Positions 13,147-22,124 of a stretch of 29,288 nt of DNA are shown here, in pieces. Under the pieces are notes generated by a model. It had not been told where the DNA came from. It made no database searches and saw only the letters and a program-made list of their open reading frames with translations. The stretch covers positions 1 to 29,288 of IMG/VR virus record IMGVR_UViG_3300025759_000483, one strand, 5' to 3'. This stretch comes from a virus. Position 1 is the stretch's first letter, and every line of letters starts with the position of its first letter. Position numbers and translations under genes: made by a program.

Positions 13147-14850
13147 ATGGTAATGCCACTTTATCAAAAAGCCGGTGTACAGCTAGCAGCTATCCCACAG
13201 ATGACCACTGTAGGTATTCAAGAATCTGCGCGCACTGCTCAATCTCTGTCTAGCGCACTAGATAGGTTGTCAAGTTTTGCTTTTAAACAAGCTGAGATTC
13301 AGGCTCAAGTTAAAGGCAAAGAGTACGGCGCAATCAATGCTCCAACAAAAGAGCAGATTGAAGATGCGAAAAAGTCTGGTTCAGATATTTCTACTGTTTT
13401 ACCCGGCGACGACACTACCGTATTTGGGCGAGCGGCTAGGGCAACAGCAATTGATAGCTTGTCGCTTGATATGGAGATTTCAGCAAGAAAAGAGATTGCA
13501 ACGCTACAAGCGCAATTTGAGGCCGGCACAATTGGTCTTAATGAAATGCAATCTAGCTTAGAGTCACTAAGCAAAACCCATCAAGAAATCTTAACCCGGG
13601 TCAGCCCTCTTGCAGCCCAAAAGTTTGCTGCATCTATTGGCGTTATCTCTAACTCTGCGTATCTGGCAGCAGCTAAAGACATGGCTGCGCAAAACAAGAA
13701 AGATGAAAAAATCAGCATCTTAGAGAGCGTCCAGACATTTATTAGAGACGTCGAAACCATTGTTAAGGCTGGGCCGACCGAAGACCCGTTGACAAAAGAA
13801 ACACTAACCCCTGACGAAAAAGTTGAAATAGCGCGGCAGCAAATAGCTACTCTTGCAAAGCGAATTGATGATCCAGACTTTTTTAACACCAAAATCAAAG
13901 AGCTAGATCAGGCTGTCTCAAACGCGAAGATTAACGTCGTCATGAGCCAGGCCATGGAGTCACCAGGCAAAGGGTTGCTGGCGATTCGCGGGCGTGCAAA
14001 GTTTGATGACAAAGAAATTCAAGCAGTGTTTGATTCCATGAGCGTTGAAGAAAAGAATCAGGCATACGTCAAAATGCAAGCAGCTTTGTCTCAGGAGAAC
14101 TCACTTGCGGCGCAAGCAGAAGCTGCTAGTGAAAGACGAAAAACAAAGCAATCAGCGGCAAAAGAGTCAGAGCTCCTTGCGGCAATTAGCAGCAACGATA
14201 TTGATGAGCAAGATCGTATTCTTGAAGAGCTCAAGAAAATTGATAACGCAAAATACAACTCATACTTCAAGGCAATCAATATTGATGGCGGGTACGACGA
14301 CAGGCAAGTTGTTGAGGCTCTTGAGTTTAGCGTCATCCAAGGGACTCTGACGAGAGAAGCGGTTAACGATGCAAGATCAGAGCGCAAGATTAGTAGCGCA
14401 ACGTATGTCTCATTATTGAGCAAGATCGCCAATCGCGACGACGAAACATACAACGAAGCGATGCGCATAGTTAAAGGCGACATCGGCTTGCCTGACAAGC
14501 CGTTTGCAAACGCAGACATCATCGACCGTGGCGCGCAGCAAAAGGTTGCACAGATTGAGCGTGAGCTCATTCTTGCAAGAAGGGCGGACCCATCGCTTGA
14601 TGCAATTTCGTTTGTGCTGCCAAGAATCCAGAAAGTGAAAGACGACCAGGCTGACGCAAAAGCTCGGAACAAAGCTCGATCTGCTTTAGCTCAGGCGCAG
14701 CGCAGATTCGACCGGGACGGGTCAAAAGGGTTGACTGCGACAGCGCTTCTTGAAGCTGCGCGCAACGCATCCTATCCGACTGAGAGCGCAAAGAAAGCTG
14801 CGATCGAAGGCCTTGAATTGTACATACGATTAGAAGATGAGGCTCAGTGA
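13147..14850 (+). CDS. Internal virion protein C-like (gp15-type)
   Basis: The 567-residue protein is almost entirely helical, charged and alanine-rich, with repeated coiled-coil-like stretches. The N-terminus YQKAGVQLAAIPQMTTVGIQESARTAQSLSSALDRLSSFAFKQAEIQAQ resembles that of podovirus gp15-type ejection proteins. These form a periplasmic tube with gp16 in T7. No enzymatic motif is visible. Position between gp14-like and large virion proteins supports the call. The stop overlaps the next start (ATGA). Confidence 0.78.
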   Translation: MVMPLYQKAGVQLAAIPQMTTVGIQESARTAQSLSSALDRLSSFAFKQAEIQAQVKGKEYGAINAPTKEQIEDAKKSGSDISTVLPGDDTTVFGRAARATAIDSLSLDMEISARKEIATLQAQFEAGTIGLNEMQSSLESLSKTHQEILTRVSPLAAQKFAASIGVISNSAYLAAAKDMAAQNKKDEKISILESVQTFIRDVETIVKAGPTEDPLTKETLTPDEKVEIARQQIATLAKRIDDPDFFNTKIKELDQAVSNAKINVVMSQAMESPGKGLLAIRGRAKFDDKEIQAVFDSMSVEEKNQAYVKMQAALSQENSLAAQAEAASERRKTKQSAAKESELLAAISSNDIDEQDRILEELKKIDNAKYNSYFKAINIDGGYDDRQVVEALEFSVIQGTLTREAVNDARSERKISSATYVSLLSKIANRDDETYNEAMRIVKGDIGLPDKPFANADIIDRGAQQKVAQIERELILARRADPSLDAISFVLPRIQKVKDDQADAKARNKARSALAQAQRRFDRDGSKGLTATALLEAARNASYPTESAKKAAIEGLELYIRLEDEAQ

Positions 14851-17429
14851 TGAACTTGATTGAGCAAGAAATTGCAAACAGCTTACAGTCACTAGAGACG
14901 GGCGAAGCTCGGTTCATCCAGGGCAACAAAATTGTAACCCAGTCGGATATTGATTTAGCTGACATGGAAGCTCAACAGGCGCTAGAGGCGCAACAGGTCA
15001 ACCCATCAATGATGGCTGAAGGACAGTCAGTATCTTCAGGGCCGGCTGCAGAGCCAACACCAATCCCAGGTATCGGCACAGGAGCGCAGGCTTTCGGAGG
15101 AGTTGAGGATCAAACAAACATCGAAGCGATCGCTGGGCCGGTTGAGGAGATGACTGTCGGTGAGTTTGGGGAAACAGTTGGTCTAATGGCTACCGGCGCG
15201 ATTGGCGGAGCGGCAACAGCAACACTCGGCTTGCCTGGGGATGTTGTGGCAATTGTAGAAGGAATTGTTAAAGCATCTGGCGCGGAAGAAGGCGAGGGAT
15301 TAAATGCATTCCTACAAGGGATGGGCCGGGTATCCGAGCAATACGGGTCAGCAGCAACGACCAAAATGTTGTACGACTTTGTGGATGGCCTAGACATTAC
15401 TGACGAAGCTAAAGAAAAAATCAAAACTGGATCATCAATGCTCGGCGAATGGGCGGAGATTCCTGGCGTTGTCCCGGCGGCGCAGGCGTTTATGGCCGGC
15501 GTCAGAAAGACTGGTGGCTACATCGCTGGTGCTGAAGGCAGGATTGCCGAACGTGGCACTCAGTTAATGTCAGGCGTTGATCCTCAAGCTGCTCTTGATG
15601 AGGCGATTGTAGGCGTCAAGAAGTTGCTTGGGCGGAGCGAGACTATACCTGAAGTTAGAGCTGAAGGAGGGTTACCTATTGCTCCAGAGAAAGGAGCTGA
15701 AAACCTCAGACTGCACACTCAACGTATGCAAAGCACACTTGAAAAAGGCAAGCCGTATCCAGGGGCTCCAAAAAACCCCAGGACAGTTATTCCAGCTCCA
15801 GAAGGTTCTGGCTTACCTGACATCACCGTCGGAAACATTACGCCGCAGGATTGGCAGAATAGAATTGAATCAACTTTATCGCCGCAAGAAATCAGCAATT
15901 ATTCAGAGTGGTATAAAAAAGTATTCGGTGAATTCCAGCGGTTAACAAATGGCGATCCAGAAGAGATGGCGCGGTTAACCGATGCGTGGTTTGCCGGACA
16001 GCAGAACTCTAGCCCATCTCAAACATTGAATGACGTATTGTTTATTTACGAACAGATCAAACGCGGCGTGCCAAAAGAAGAGCTCAAGGGCAAAGGGCTG
16101 CCATCAGCCAATAAAATTGTAATTGACATTTTGACTGAATCTGAGATTACCGGCGGCGCAGGGCAAAAGATTGCAGACTTCTTGGATAGCGGTTATCAAA
16201 AGAACGTGCGCTCAATCATGGGCAACGCACCAGAAGGCGGGGCGCCATTTGTCGTAGACATTCACACTGGGCGTGACACAGGTCTTGTTGATCCTATATT
16301 TATCAATCACTTAAAGCGCCTTGGTTACGATGTACCAGAGGATCTGCAGATTGATTTTACTAGCGGCATCAGCGGGCCAATGTATGAAAGCAGAGCTATG
16401 TTCGGCCAGCAGCTGACAGATCATTTGAATGCTCAGGGATGGATGGGCCGATCTGATTGGGAGCCAGCAGAAATTCAAGCAATTGGTTGGATGCAGCTGT
16501 CTAATATGTACGGCACATCAAACGTCGGCGGAGACATTACAGACGCATTCGCACGCAACACGCGCCGCATTTCAATGGAAGTCGATCCTGGGGCTGGTTC
16601 CCCATGGGCAGAAAAGTTTGGCGACGATTACGGCACGCTAGATGCGGAAACAAAGGTACAGATCAATGATGAGGTCACAGCAAGAGCGATCGAATTAGTT
16701 AATGATCAAATGGGTATTAGTCTTGGTCAGACGGTGCATGGCACTGGAGGGTGGGAGCTTTATACAAACCCATCAACAGTACAGCAAGCAATCGCCTCCA
16801 AAGACGCGGCAATTGAAGCGGGCGCTCGACTAGGTTACCTGTTACAGCAAACTGAAGTTTGGGTAAACGCGCCTAAGACATTGACTAAGAATCCTAAAAA
16901 CTTTGCCGTCGACATTATCGAGACGTCAGGTGAAAATCTGCGCGATGGATCTGCGCTGGGAGATTTGTTCCAGCGATTAATTGACGAAGATCCAAACGGG
17001 CTATTCAGGGGTTACCAGCCAATCGTTATTGACGGTAAACCTGGAATCCGAATCCTGATTACCCAGGATGCAATCAAGGAAAGCCCATTATCTGCTGCTA
17101 AAGCAAAAGAATATATTGTCGATTTTGCAAACAATAAGTTAGGCAAGATTACAGATGACTTGCAGTTCGACGCAGAAATCGACATCATGGAAGCCGATTT
17201 GACGCAACTAAGAAATGATTGGACAGAGGATAAAACAGGTGGCGGTTACAAAAATTACTTTGGTGGACAAGCCGGGCAAGATGAGGGCGCAGGACTCGGG
17301 GCAGTACTCGATCGTGACAGCCGCGAACTTGAAGAGCTCTTCCGCACAAAAATTGAACAAGCCAAAGCAGGCACAAACAGGCAAGTAAACACCGGGTCGC
17401 CTGACTCAGGTATGGAGGGCGCTCAGTGA
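14847..17429 (+). CDS. Large ejected-type virion protein with polyvalent, HhH-GPD-like domain
   Basis: The 860-residue protein has a charged start and a glycine/alanine-rich hydrophobic stretch (about 103-145) that may insert in membranes. A domain at about 350-560 begins WYKKVFGEF, has QQNSSPSQTLND (385-396), then GGAGQKIADFL (436-446), FVVDIHTGRDTG (468-479) and WEPAEIQAIGWM (538-549). This resembles domains of large polyvalent proteins that phages inject. The GxGxK...VDxHxxR spacing recalls the helix-hairpin-helix DNA glycosylases of the endonuclease III type (Lys and Asp in the active site); here K441 and D471 would correspond. No lytic transglycosylase motif is seen. Being a virion protein is inferred from operon position; enzyme activity is a hypothesis. 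Confidence 0.7.
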   Translation: MMNLIEQEIANSLQSLETGEARFIQGNKIVTQSDIDLADMEAQQALEAQQVNPSMMAEGQSVSSGPAAEPTPIPGIGTGAQAFGGVEDQTNIEAIAGPVEEMTVGEFGETVGLMATGAIGGAATATLGLPGDVVAIVEGIVKASGAEEGEGLNAFLQGMGRVSEQYGSAATTKMLYDFVDGLDITDEAKEKIKTGSSMLGEWAEIPGVVPAAQAFMAGVRKTGGYIAGAEGRIAERGTQLMSGVDPQAALDEAIVGVKKLLGRSETIPEVRAEGGLPIAPEKGAENLRLHTQRMQSTLEKGKPYPGAPKNPRTVIPAPEGSGLPDITVGNITPQDWQNRIESTLSPQEISNYSEWYKKVFGEFQRLTNGDPEEMARLTDAWFAGQQNSSPSQTLNDVLFIYEQIKRGVPKEELKGKGLPSANKIVIDILTESEITGGAGQKIADFLDSGYQKNVRSIMGNAPEGGAPFVVDIHTGRDTGLVDPIFINHLKRLGYDVPEDLQIDFTSGISGPMYESRAMFGQQLTDHLNAQGWMGRSDWEPAEIQAIGWMQLSNMYGTSNVGGDITDAFARNTRRISMEVDPGAGSPWAEKFGDDYGTLDAETKVQINDEVTARAIELVNDQMGISLGQTVHGTGGWELYTNPSTVQQAIASKDAAIEAGARLGYLLQQTEVWVNAPKTLTKNPKNFAVDIIETSGENLRDGSALGDLFQRLIDEDPNGLFRGYQPIVIDGKPGIRILITQDAIKESPLSAAKAKEYIVDFANNKLGKITDDLQFDAEIDIMEADLTQLRNDWTEDKTGGGYKNYFGGQAGQDEGAGLGAVLDRDSRELEELFRTKIEQAKAGTNRQVNTGSPDSGMEGAQ

Positions 17430-20344
17430 TCGAAAAGAAAATACAGGACAAGGTTGAAGACACAGTCGTTGCTGCTTTAGAGCAAGACATTGTCCACTCT
17501 ACTCAGCCTGGAGTGATTGACCCTGTTGACCCTGTGCTGACAGACAATGGCGTTCCTCTACAGGAAGATCCAGCCTTTGACCCTCTTGCCCCAGCAGAAC
17601 AACCAGAAGTTCCGAAGCCAGAGGATCAGGTTGCAGGGCTGGGCGGCGTTGTTTCCAATGCATTGGAAGCAATGGCAAAACGCACAGCTGAAGCAGAGAA
17701 GCGCGTTGTATCCCCATTAGCACCTGATCCGATCCAAAAGGTTGGTTCAACATTACTGGTTCGAGAAGCAGACCAAGCCACTATTGATGCGTTAAACGAA
17801 GGCCTTGGTGGAGACTACATTAAAAGTCTAAACCTCCCAAACATTGCCGCAGCCGGCGGTGAAATGGATCTTGCAACATTTCTTGATTCGCTAAAGCAAA
17901 GCAACAAAGAACTGTTTGAGCAAGCTAGGCGCGGCACTTTAAATATTGAAGCGTTGACACAGCTTGCATCACAAATGGATATGCAGCGCGTGATCTATGA
18001 TTGGACACAGCGTGCGCCTGGCGATGCTGCAAGTGCTGAAGATCTGCTTGCGGGGATCATCGGGCTCAAGGCGTCAATTGACCAAACACGAGAAGCGGTT
18101 AGGGGTTTCCAGGCGATGCCCGCTGGCCCAGAGCGTGATGCTGCTGTCCAAAAAGCAGGGCAAATGGTCACGCTAGTTTCTCACCTAGCAGCCAACACAG
18201 CAGGATCGTCGTCTGAAGCTGGCCGCGCATTGTACGTCGCGTCGGCTTTAAGCAAAGCTGGTTTCCCTAACCCAGCTGACGTCATGACAAATCTGTACGA
18301 ACTACAGAATGCAGGAAGCGTCGAGCATATGCTTGAAATGTTTATGGTTCTTAATCCTGGTCAGCAAGTTGAGTTTGCCAAGAAAGGCTTAATAGCCAGG
18401 GGCGTTGACGCAATGATTGAGGTTTGGATTAACTCAATCCTTACCTCTCCTGTGACGCACATGGTCAACATTGCAGGCAACACGTCATTCATGATGCTGC
18501 GCTCTTTGGAGACAGCTGTCGCGTCAGGCATCGGGAAAGTGCGCTCAGGCATTACAGGCAACGCCGATCGCGTGCGTGCGCGTGAAGCGCTAGCGCAGTT
18601 GGAAGGCATCCGCGCCAGTGCGTTTGACTCTTTTCTGGTCGCAGGTAAAACAGCGTTTACCGAAGAGGCCTCTGACATCGCGTCGAAAATTGACGTGCGT
18701 GAGCGCAGAGCAATCGGTACAACAGGTGATCCCAGAGTAGTTCTTCAAGAAATTAGAAATAAAAAGGGTGTCGCTGCGTTCGTCAACACGATGGGCATCG
18801 TTGCTAGGATGGGCGGTCGAGCTCTGCTTGCGGAGGACGAGTTCTTCAAGGGTATTGCGCGCAGATCGCAAATTTATCAGTTAGCAGAAATTGATGCGGC
18901 GAATCTGTACGATGAATTACTTGCAGCAGGTAAAACAATTGATGAAGCTAAGGCAGCATACGTCGAGCGCAAGGCCAAAATTCTGATGGACCCTCCACTG
19001 GATATGGTTCGGTCAGCAGACGAGGCGGCACGCAAGCTGACTTTCCAGGGTGACATGGATGGATTCCTTGGCGACTTGCAACGCGCCATGTCACATCCTT
19101 TGATCAAGTTGTTCGTACCGTTCTTCAAGACGCCAACAAACGTCATGGGCGAAACCTTTGCGAGATCACCACTTGCTTTACTTCACCCTAAAACATTAAG
19201 CCAGATCAAGGCAGGTGGGCGCGAAGCTGACATGGCAATGAGCCGTATTGCTACCGGGTCGATGGTCATGGGCATGATGGGCTGGTTGTCAATGGGTCTG
19301 TATGGCGAAGACAACGACGTGATCATCACAGGCGCAGGCCCAACCGACCCAAGAGCACGCGCAGCGTGGACAAGTAACCTTGGGTTCCAGCCGTACTCTG
19401 TCAATGTACGCCAGGAAGACGGCACCTATAAGTCAATCACATACTCTCGGTTTGACCCAGTTTCTGGCGTGTTAGCCATGGCGGCTGACTTTGCGTATTA
19501 CGCGCAGTACGAAGAAAACCCTGACGTCCTGGATGCGCTTGCAACAGCAGCGACACTGAGTGTTTCTGAGTACGCATTGCAAATGCCTTTCTTGCAAGGT
19601 GTGCAAGAGCTTGGCATGGCGATGATGAACCCAGACCCAAGGGTTCGCAGTGAGCAATTACAGAGACTGTTGACAGAGAAAGTTGGGGGCGCCGCATTAA
19701 CGATGGTTATGCCTGGCACTAGCTCTTTCTCCAAAGGTGTCGGCAGACTGCAAGATCCAACAGCACGCCAGACAATGCCAGAAGCGGGACAAATTCCATT
19801 CACAGAAACGGACATTACCGATGCGCCGGCTTGGATGCAGGGATTCTATACAGCGCTTAACAAAGCCAAAGCAAATAACCCATGGTTTAACCAAGACTTA
19901 CCGCCACGTCTTAACGAATGGGGCGAAGTTATGACTGTAGGTACTGGAGCTGGCTGGGAATTTTGGTCACCAGTACGCATCAAAAACACAACCTACTCTC
20001 CGGTTGATGAGGAAATGGTTTACCTGGGCGGAGGCGTAAGCCGTACTCCACAAAAGATTAGCGGAGTGCAGCTCAACTCAGAGCAATACAATCGGTGGAT
20101 CGAGCTGACAAATACTTTAGATGCGATGGGATTCCCTCCAGAGCATTCAGAGTATGACGTGTCTTTAGTTCTGCTCCCAAGATTGCAGGACGAAATATTC
20201 TCAGATCAGTATCAATCCTATCCAACAAAAGAAGATAAGCTCAATGCACTGAACAATATTATCTCGACGCAGCGCACAATAGCGCGTGATCGAATGTTGT
20301 CAGAATACCCAGAGCTTGCTGAAAAAGTTAACGCGGCACAATGA
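17426..20344 (+). CDS. Very large internal virion protein (gp16-like, LPD38-type)
   Basis: The 972-residue protein starts at a GTG overlapping the previous stop. The N-terminal about 100 residues are acidic and proline-rich. A helical body follows, including IEVWINSILTSPVTHMVNIAGNTSFMMLRSLE (about 332-363). Further on is HPLIKLFVPFFKTPTNVMGETFARSPLALLHP (about 555-590), characteristic of the large polyvalent protein-associated domain I know as LPD38. A hydrophobic glycine/methionine stretch (SMVMGMMGWLSMGLYG) may cross a membrane. Such proteins are probably ejected with DNA, as T7 gp16 is, although the gp16-type transglycosylase domain is not visible. The final part contains aromatic-rich strands (WEFWSPVRIKNTTYSP). 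Confidence 0.75.
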   Translation: MIEKKIQDKVEDTVVAALEQDIVHSTQPGVIDPVDPVLTDNGVPLQEDPAFDPLAPAEQPEVPKPEDQVAGLGGVVSNALEAMAKRTAEAEKRVVSPLAPDPIQKVGSTLLVREADQATIDALNEGLGGDYIKSLNLPNIAAAGGEMDLATFLDSLKQSNKELFEQARRGTLNIEALTQLASQMDMQRVIYDWTQRAPGDAASAEDLLAGIIGLKASIDQTREAVRGFQAMPAGPERDAAVQKAGQMVTLVSHLAANTAGSSSEAGRALYVASALSKAGFPNPADVMTNLYELQNAGSVEHMLEMFMVLNPGQQVEFAKKGLIARGVDAMIEVWINSILTSPVTHMVNIAGNTSFMMLRSLETAVASGIGKVRSGITGNADRVRAREALAQLEGIRASAFDSFLVAGKTAFTEEASDIASKIDVRERRAIGTTGDPRVVLQEIRNKKGVAAFVNTMGIVARMGGRALLAEDEFFKGIARRSQIYQLAEIDAANLYDELLAAGKTIDEAKAAYVERKAKILMDPPLDMVRSADEAARKLTFQGDMDGFLGDLQRAMSHPLIKLFVPFFKTPTNVMGETFARSPLALLHPKTLSQIKAGGREADMAMSRIATGSMVMGMMGWLSMGLYGEDNDVIITGAGPTDPRARAAWTSNLGFQPYSVNVRQEDGTYKSITYSRFDPVSGVLAMAADFAYYAQYEENPDVLDALATAATLSVSEYALQMPFLQGVQELGMAMMNPDPRVRSEQLQRLLTEKVGGAALTMVMPGTSSFSKGVGRLQDPTARQTMPEAGQIPFTETDITDAPAWMQGFYTALNKAKANNPWFNQDLPPRLNEWGEVMTVGTGAGWEFWSPVRIKNTTYSPVDEEMVYLGGGVSRTPQKISGVQLNSEQYNRWIELTNTLDAMGFPPEHSEYDVSLVLLPRLQDEIFSDQYQSYPTKEDKLNALNNIISTQRTIARDRMLSEYPELAEKVNAAQ

Positions 20345-20398
20345 TGATGTTCAAACGGAAATATGGTAAAAAGGCAAGTAATTCAGAGGACTTAGTAA

Positions 20399-22123
20399 AT
20401 GGCTGATTACAACATCAATGCGGTAGAGCGAAAGGTATCCTACACCGGATCAGCCGGCCTGGGTCCATACTCCTTTTTGTTTGAGATTCTGACCGAGACG
20501 GACATTGTTGTTTATCTCAACCAGACGCTTCTGACAATTACTACTGACTACACGGTCACAATCAATGCCAACGGAACAGGGTCAGTCACTCTGGTCACCG
20601 GCGGTAGCGTTGCCACAACACCAACAGCATCTGACCTGGTTGTCATTGTCGGTGCGCGTGACATTGAGCGCACCACTGACTTTGTGACAGCAGGTGATCT
20701 GCGTGCGTCGGCTCTCAACGAGCAGCTTGATGCGCTGACAATTATGGTGCAGCAAGTATCAGAAGAAGTTGCGCGATCAGTTAAGGCGCCAGTATACGAT
20801 CCAACCGGCATCAACATGGTACTGCCCAAGAAGGCAGACCGGGTCAACGCATTCGTTGCTTTCGACGCAAACGGTGACATCTCAGCTGCTGTTCCTTCAG
20901 ACGACGTGACGACACTTGCAGAAGTTGCGACAGACATTAAGAACTTGGCCGACATTGAAGATGGCACAATCGCAACAGACGCAATCTCTGACACAGCAGC
21001 CATTGCGTCAGACATTACCGCAGTCGCAGCCGTTGATGCCCAGATCACTTTGCTTGGCACAGCAGACGCGATTGCTGATATGAACACGCTCGGTACTGCT
21101 GCAATTGTGGCAGACCTTGATGCGGTTGCTGACAAGGTGACAGAGATCGGACGTCTCGGTACAGCAGACGCCGTTGCAGATATGGCAATCCTCGGCACAG
21201 CGGATGTCGTCTCTGACATGAACACACTTGCGACGGCAGCGATTGTCGCAGACATGGATGCACTTGCAAACGTCACCGCTGAGATGGCACTGCTTGGAAC
21301 AGCAGATGCAATCGCTGACATGAATACACTCGGCACAGCAGACGTTGTGGCGGACATGAATACGCTAGGTACAGCTGCAACAGTATCTGATATGTCGACA
21401 CTAGCTGACATCTCTGCTGACATTCAGACCTTGGCCGACATTGAAGATGGCACTGACGCAACAGACGCTATCCAGACAGTCGCCGGTATCTCAAGCGATG
21501 TGACGGCGGTTGCCGCCAAGTCAACAGAAGTGGGGCGTCTTGGTACGGCTGACGCTGTTGCTGACATGGCTATCCTGGGTACGGCAGATGTTGTTGCTGA
21601 TATGAATACCCTGGGGACAGCAGCCATCGTTGCAGACATGGATACGCTGGCTGACCGGGCAACAGACATCGGCACACTGGCCGACATCGAGGACGGCACT
21701 GTTGCGACGACAGCAATCTCAAGCCTAGCTGCACTCAGCACAGAGATCCAGGCGTTGTACGCAGAGCTTGCATCGATTGCAGCAAAGGTCAGTAAGACCG
21801 GCGACACCATGACAGGTGACTTGATCCTCAACACCACTGGTGCATTGACACTGCCAGTCGGTACAGAGGCACAGCGCCCTAGTCCAGTCAAAGGGATGTT
21901 CCGATTCAACGACGACTCAGACGCCTTTGAAGGCTATGACGGAGCTGCATGGGGTGCTGTCGGTGGTGGTAACACGGCTGTCGTCGGATGGGAAAACCAG
22001 ATCACGGTAGCGGAAGACTATACGATGACTTCAGGTAACAACATGGTAAGTGCCGGGCCGATAACGATTGACACCGGCTTCACGGTCACAGTACCAACAG
22101 GATCAAGATGGGTGGTGGTGTAA
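20399..22123 (+). CDS. Tail fibre with T7 gp17-type anchor domain and 12-residue repeats
   Basis: Residues 1-130 match the T7 tail-fibre anchor: VERKVSYTGSAGLGPYSFLFEI, then VYLNQTLLTITTDYTV, ending RDIERTTDF and LNEQLDALTIMVQQVSEEVARSVKAP. That domain attaches fibres to the tail tube. Residues about 181-435 are a low-complexity shaft of 12-residue repeats (consensus LGTADAVADMNT) with three spaced LADIEDGT blocks. The C-terminal part holds KTGDTMTGDL (466-475) and a module VKGMFRFNDDSDAFEGYDGAAW (497-518). It ends SAGPITIDTGFTVTVPTGSRWVVV, common in marine phage fibres. It is probably trimeric and may carry the other fibre proteins. AGAGGA precedes the ATG. Confidence 0.92.
   Translation: MADYNINAVERKVSYTGSAGLGPYSFLFEILTETDIVVYLNQTLLTITTDYTVTINANGTGSVTLVTGGSVATTPTASDLVVIVGARDIERTTDFVTAGDLRASALNEQLDALTIMVQQVSEEVARSVKAPVYDPTGINMVLPKKADRVNAFVAFDANGDISAAVPSDDVTTLAEVATDIKNLADIEDGTIATDAISDTAAIASDITAVAAVDAQITLLGTADAIADMNTLGTAAIVADLDAVADKVTEIGRLGTADAVADMAILGTADVVSDMNTLATAAIVADMDALANVTAEMALLGTADAIADMNTLGTADVVADMNTLGTAATVSDMSTLADISADIQTLADIEDGTDATDAIQTVAGISSDVTAVAAKSTEVGRLGTADAVADMAILGTADVVADMNTLGTAAIVADMDTLADRATDIGTLADIEDGTVATTAISSLAALSTEIQALYAELASIAAKVSKTGDTMTGDLILNTTGALTLPVGTEAQRPSPVKGMFRFNDDSDAFEGYDGAAWGAVGGGNTAVVGWENQITVAEDYTMTSGNNMVSAGPITIDTGFTVTVPTGSRWVVV
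20939..21703 (+). repeat. In-frame repeats coding for the tail fibre shaft
   Basis: About a dozen 36-base units code for LGTAD-VADMNT-type residues. Leucines recur every 12 residues at 219, 231; 253, 265, 277; 299, 311, 323, 335; and 381, 393, 405. A block coding for LADIEDGT recurs at residues 183, 345 and 427. The repeats also keep the opposite strand open, producing long false frames. Confidence 0.8.
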
Positions 22124-22124
22124 G

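Noticed and set aside
14091-14672. 193-codon minus-strand frame opposite the gp15-like gene
   Set aside because: It is a composition-driven shadow of an Ala/Lys/Glu-rich helical protein; no start signal or motif.
20548-21423. 291-codon minus-strand frame
   Set aside because: It is the mirror of the repetitive fibre shaft; the repeats keep the opposite frame open and the product is a low-complexity S/A/V string.
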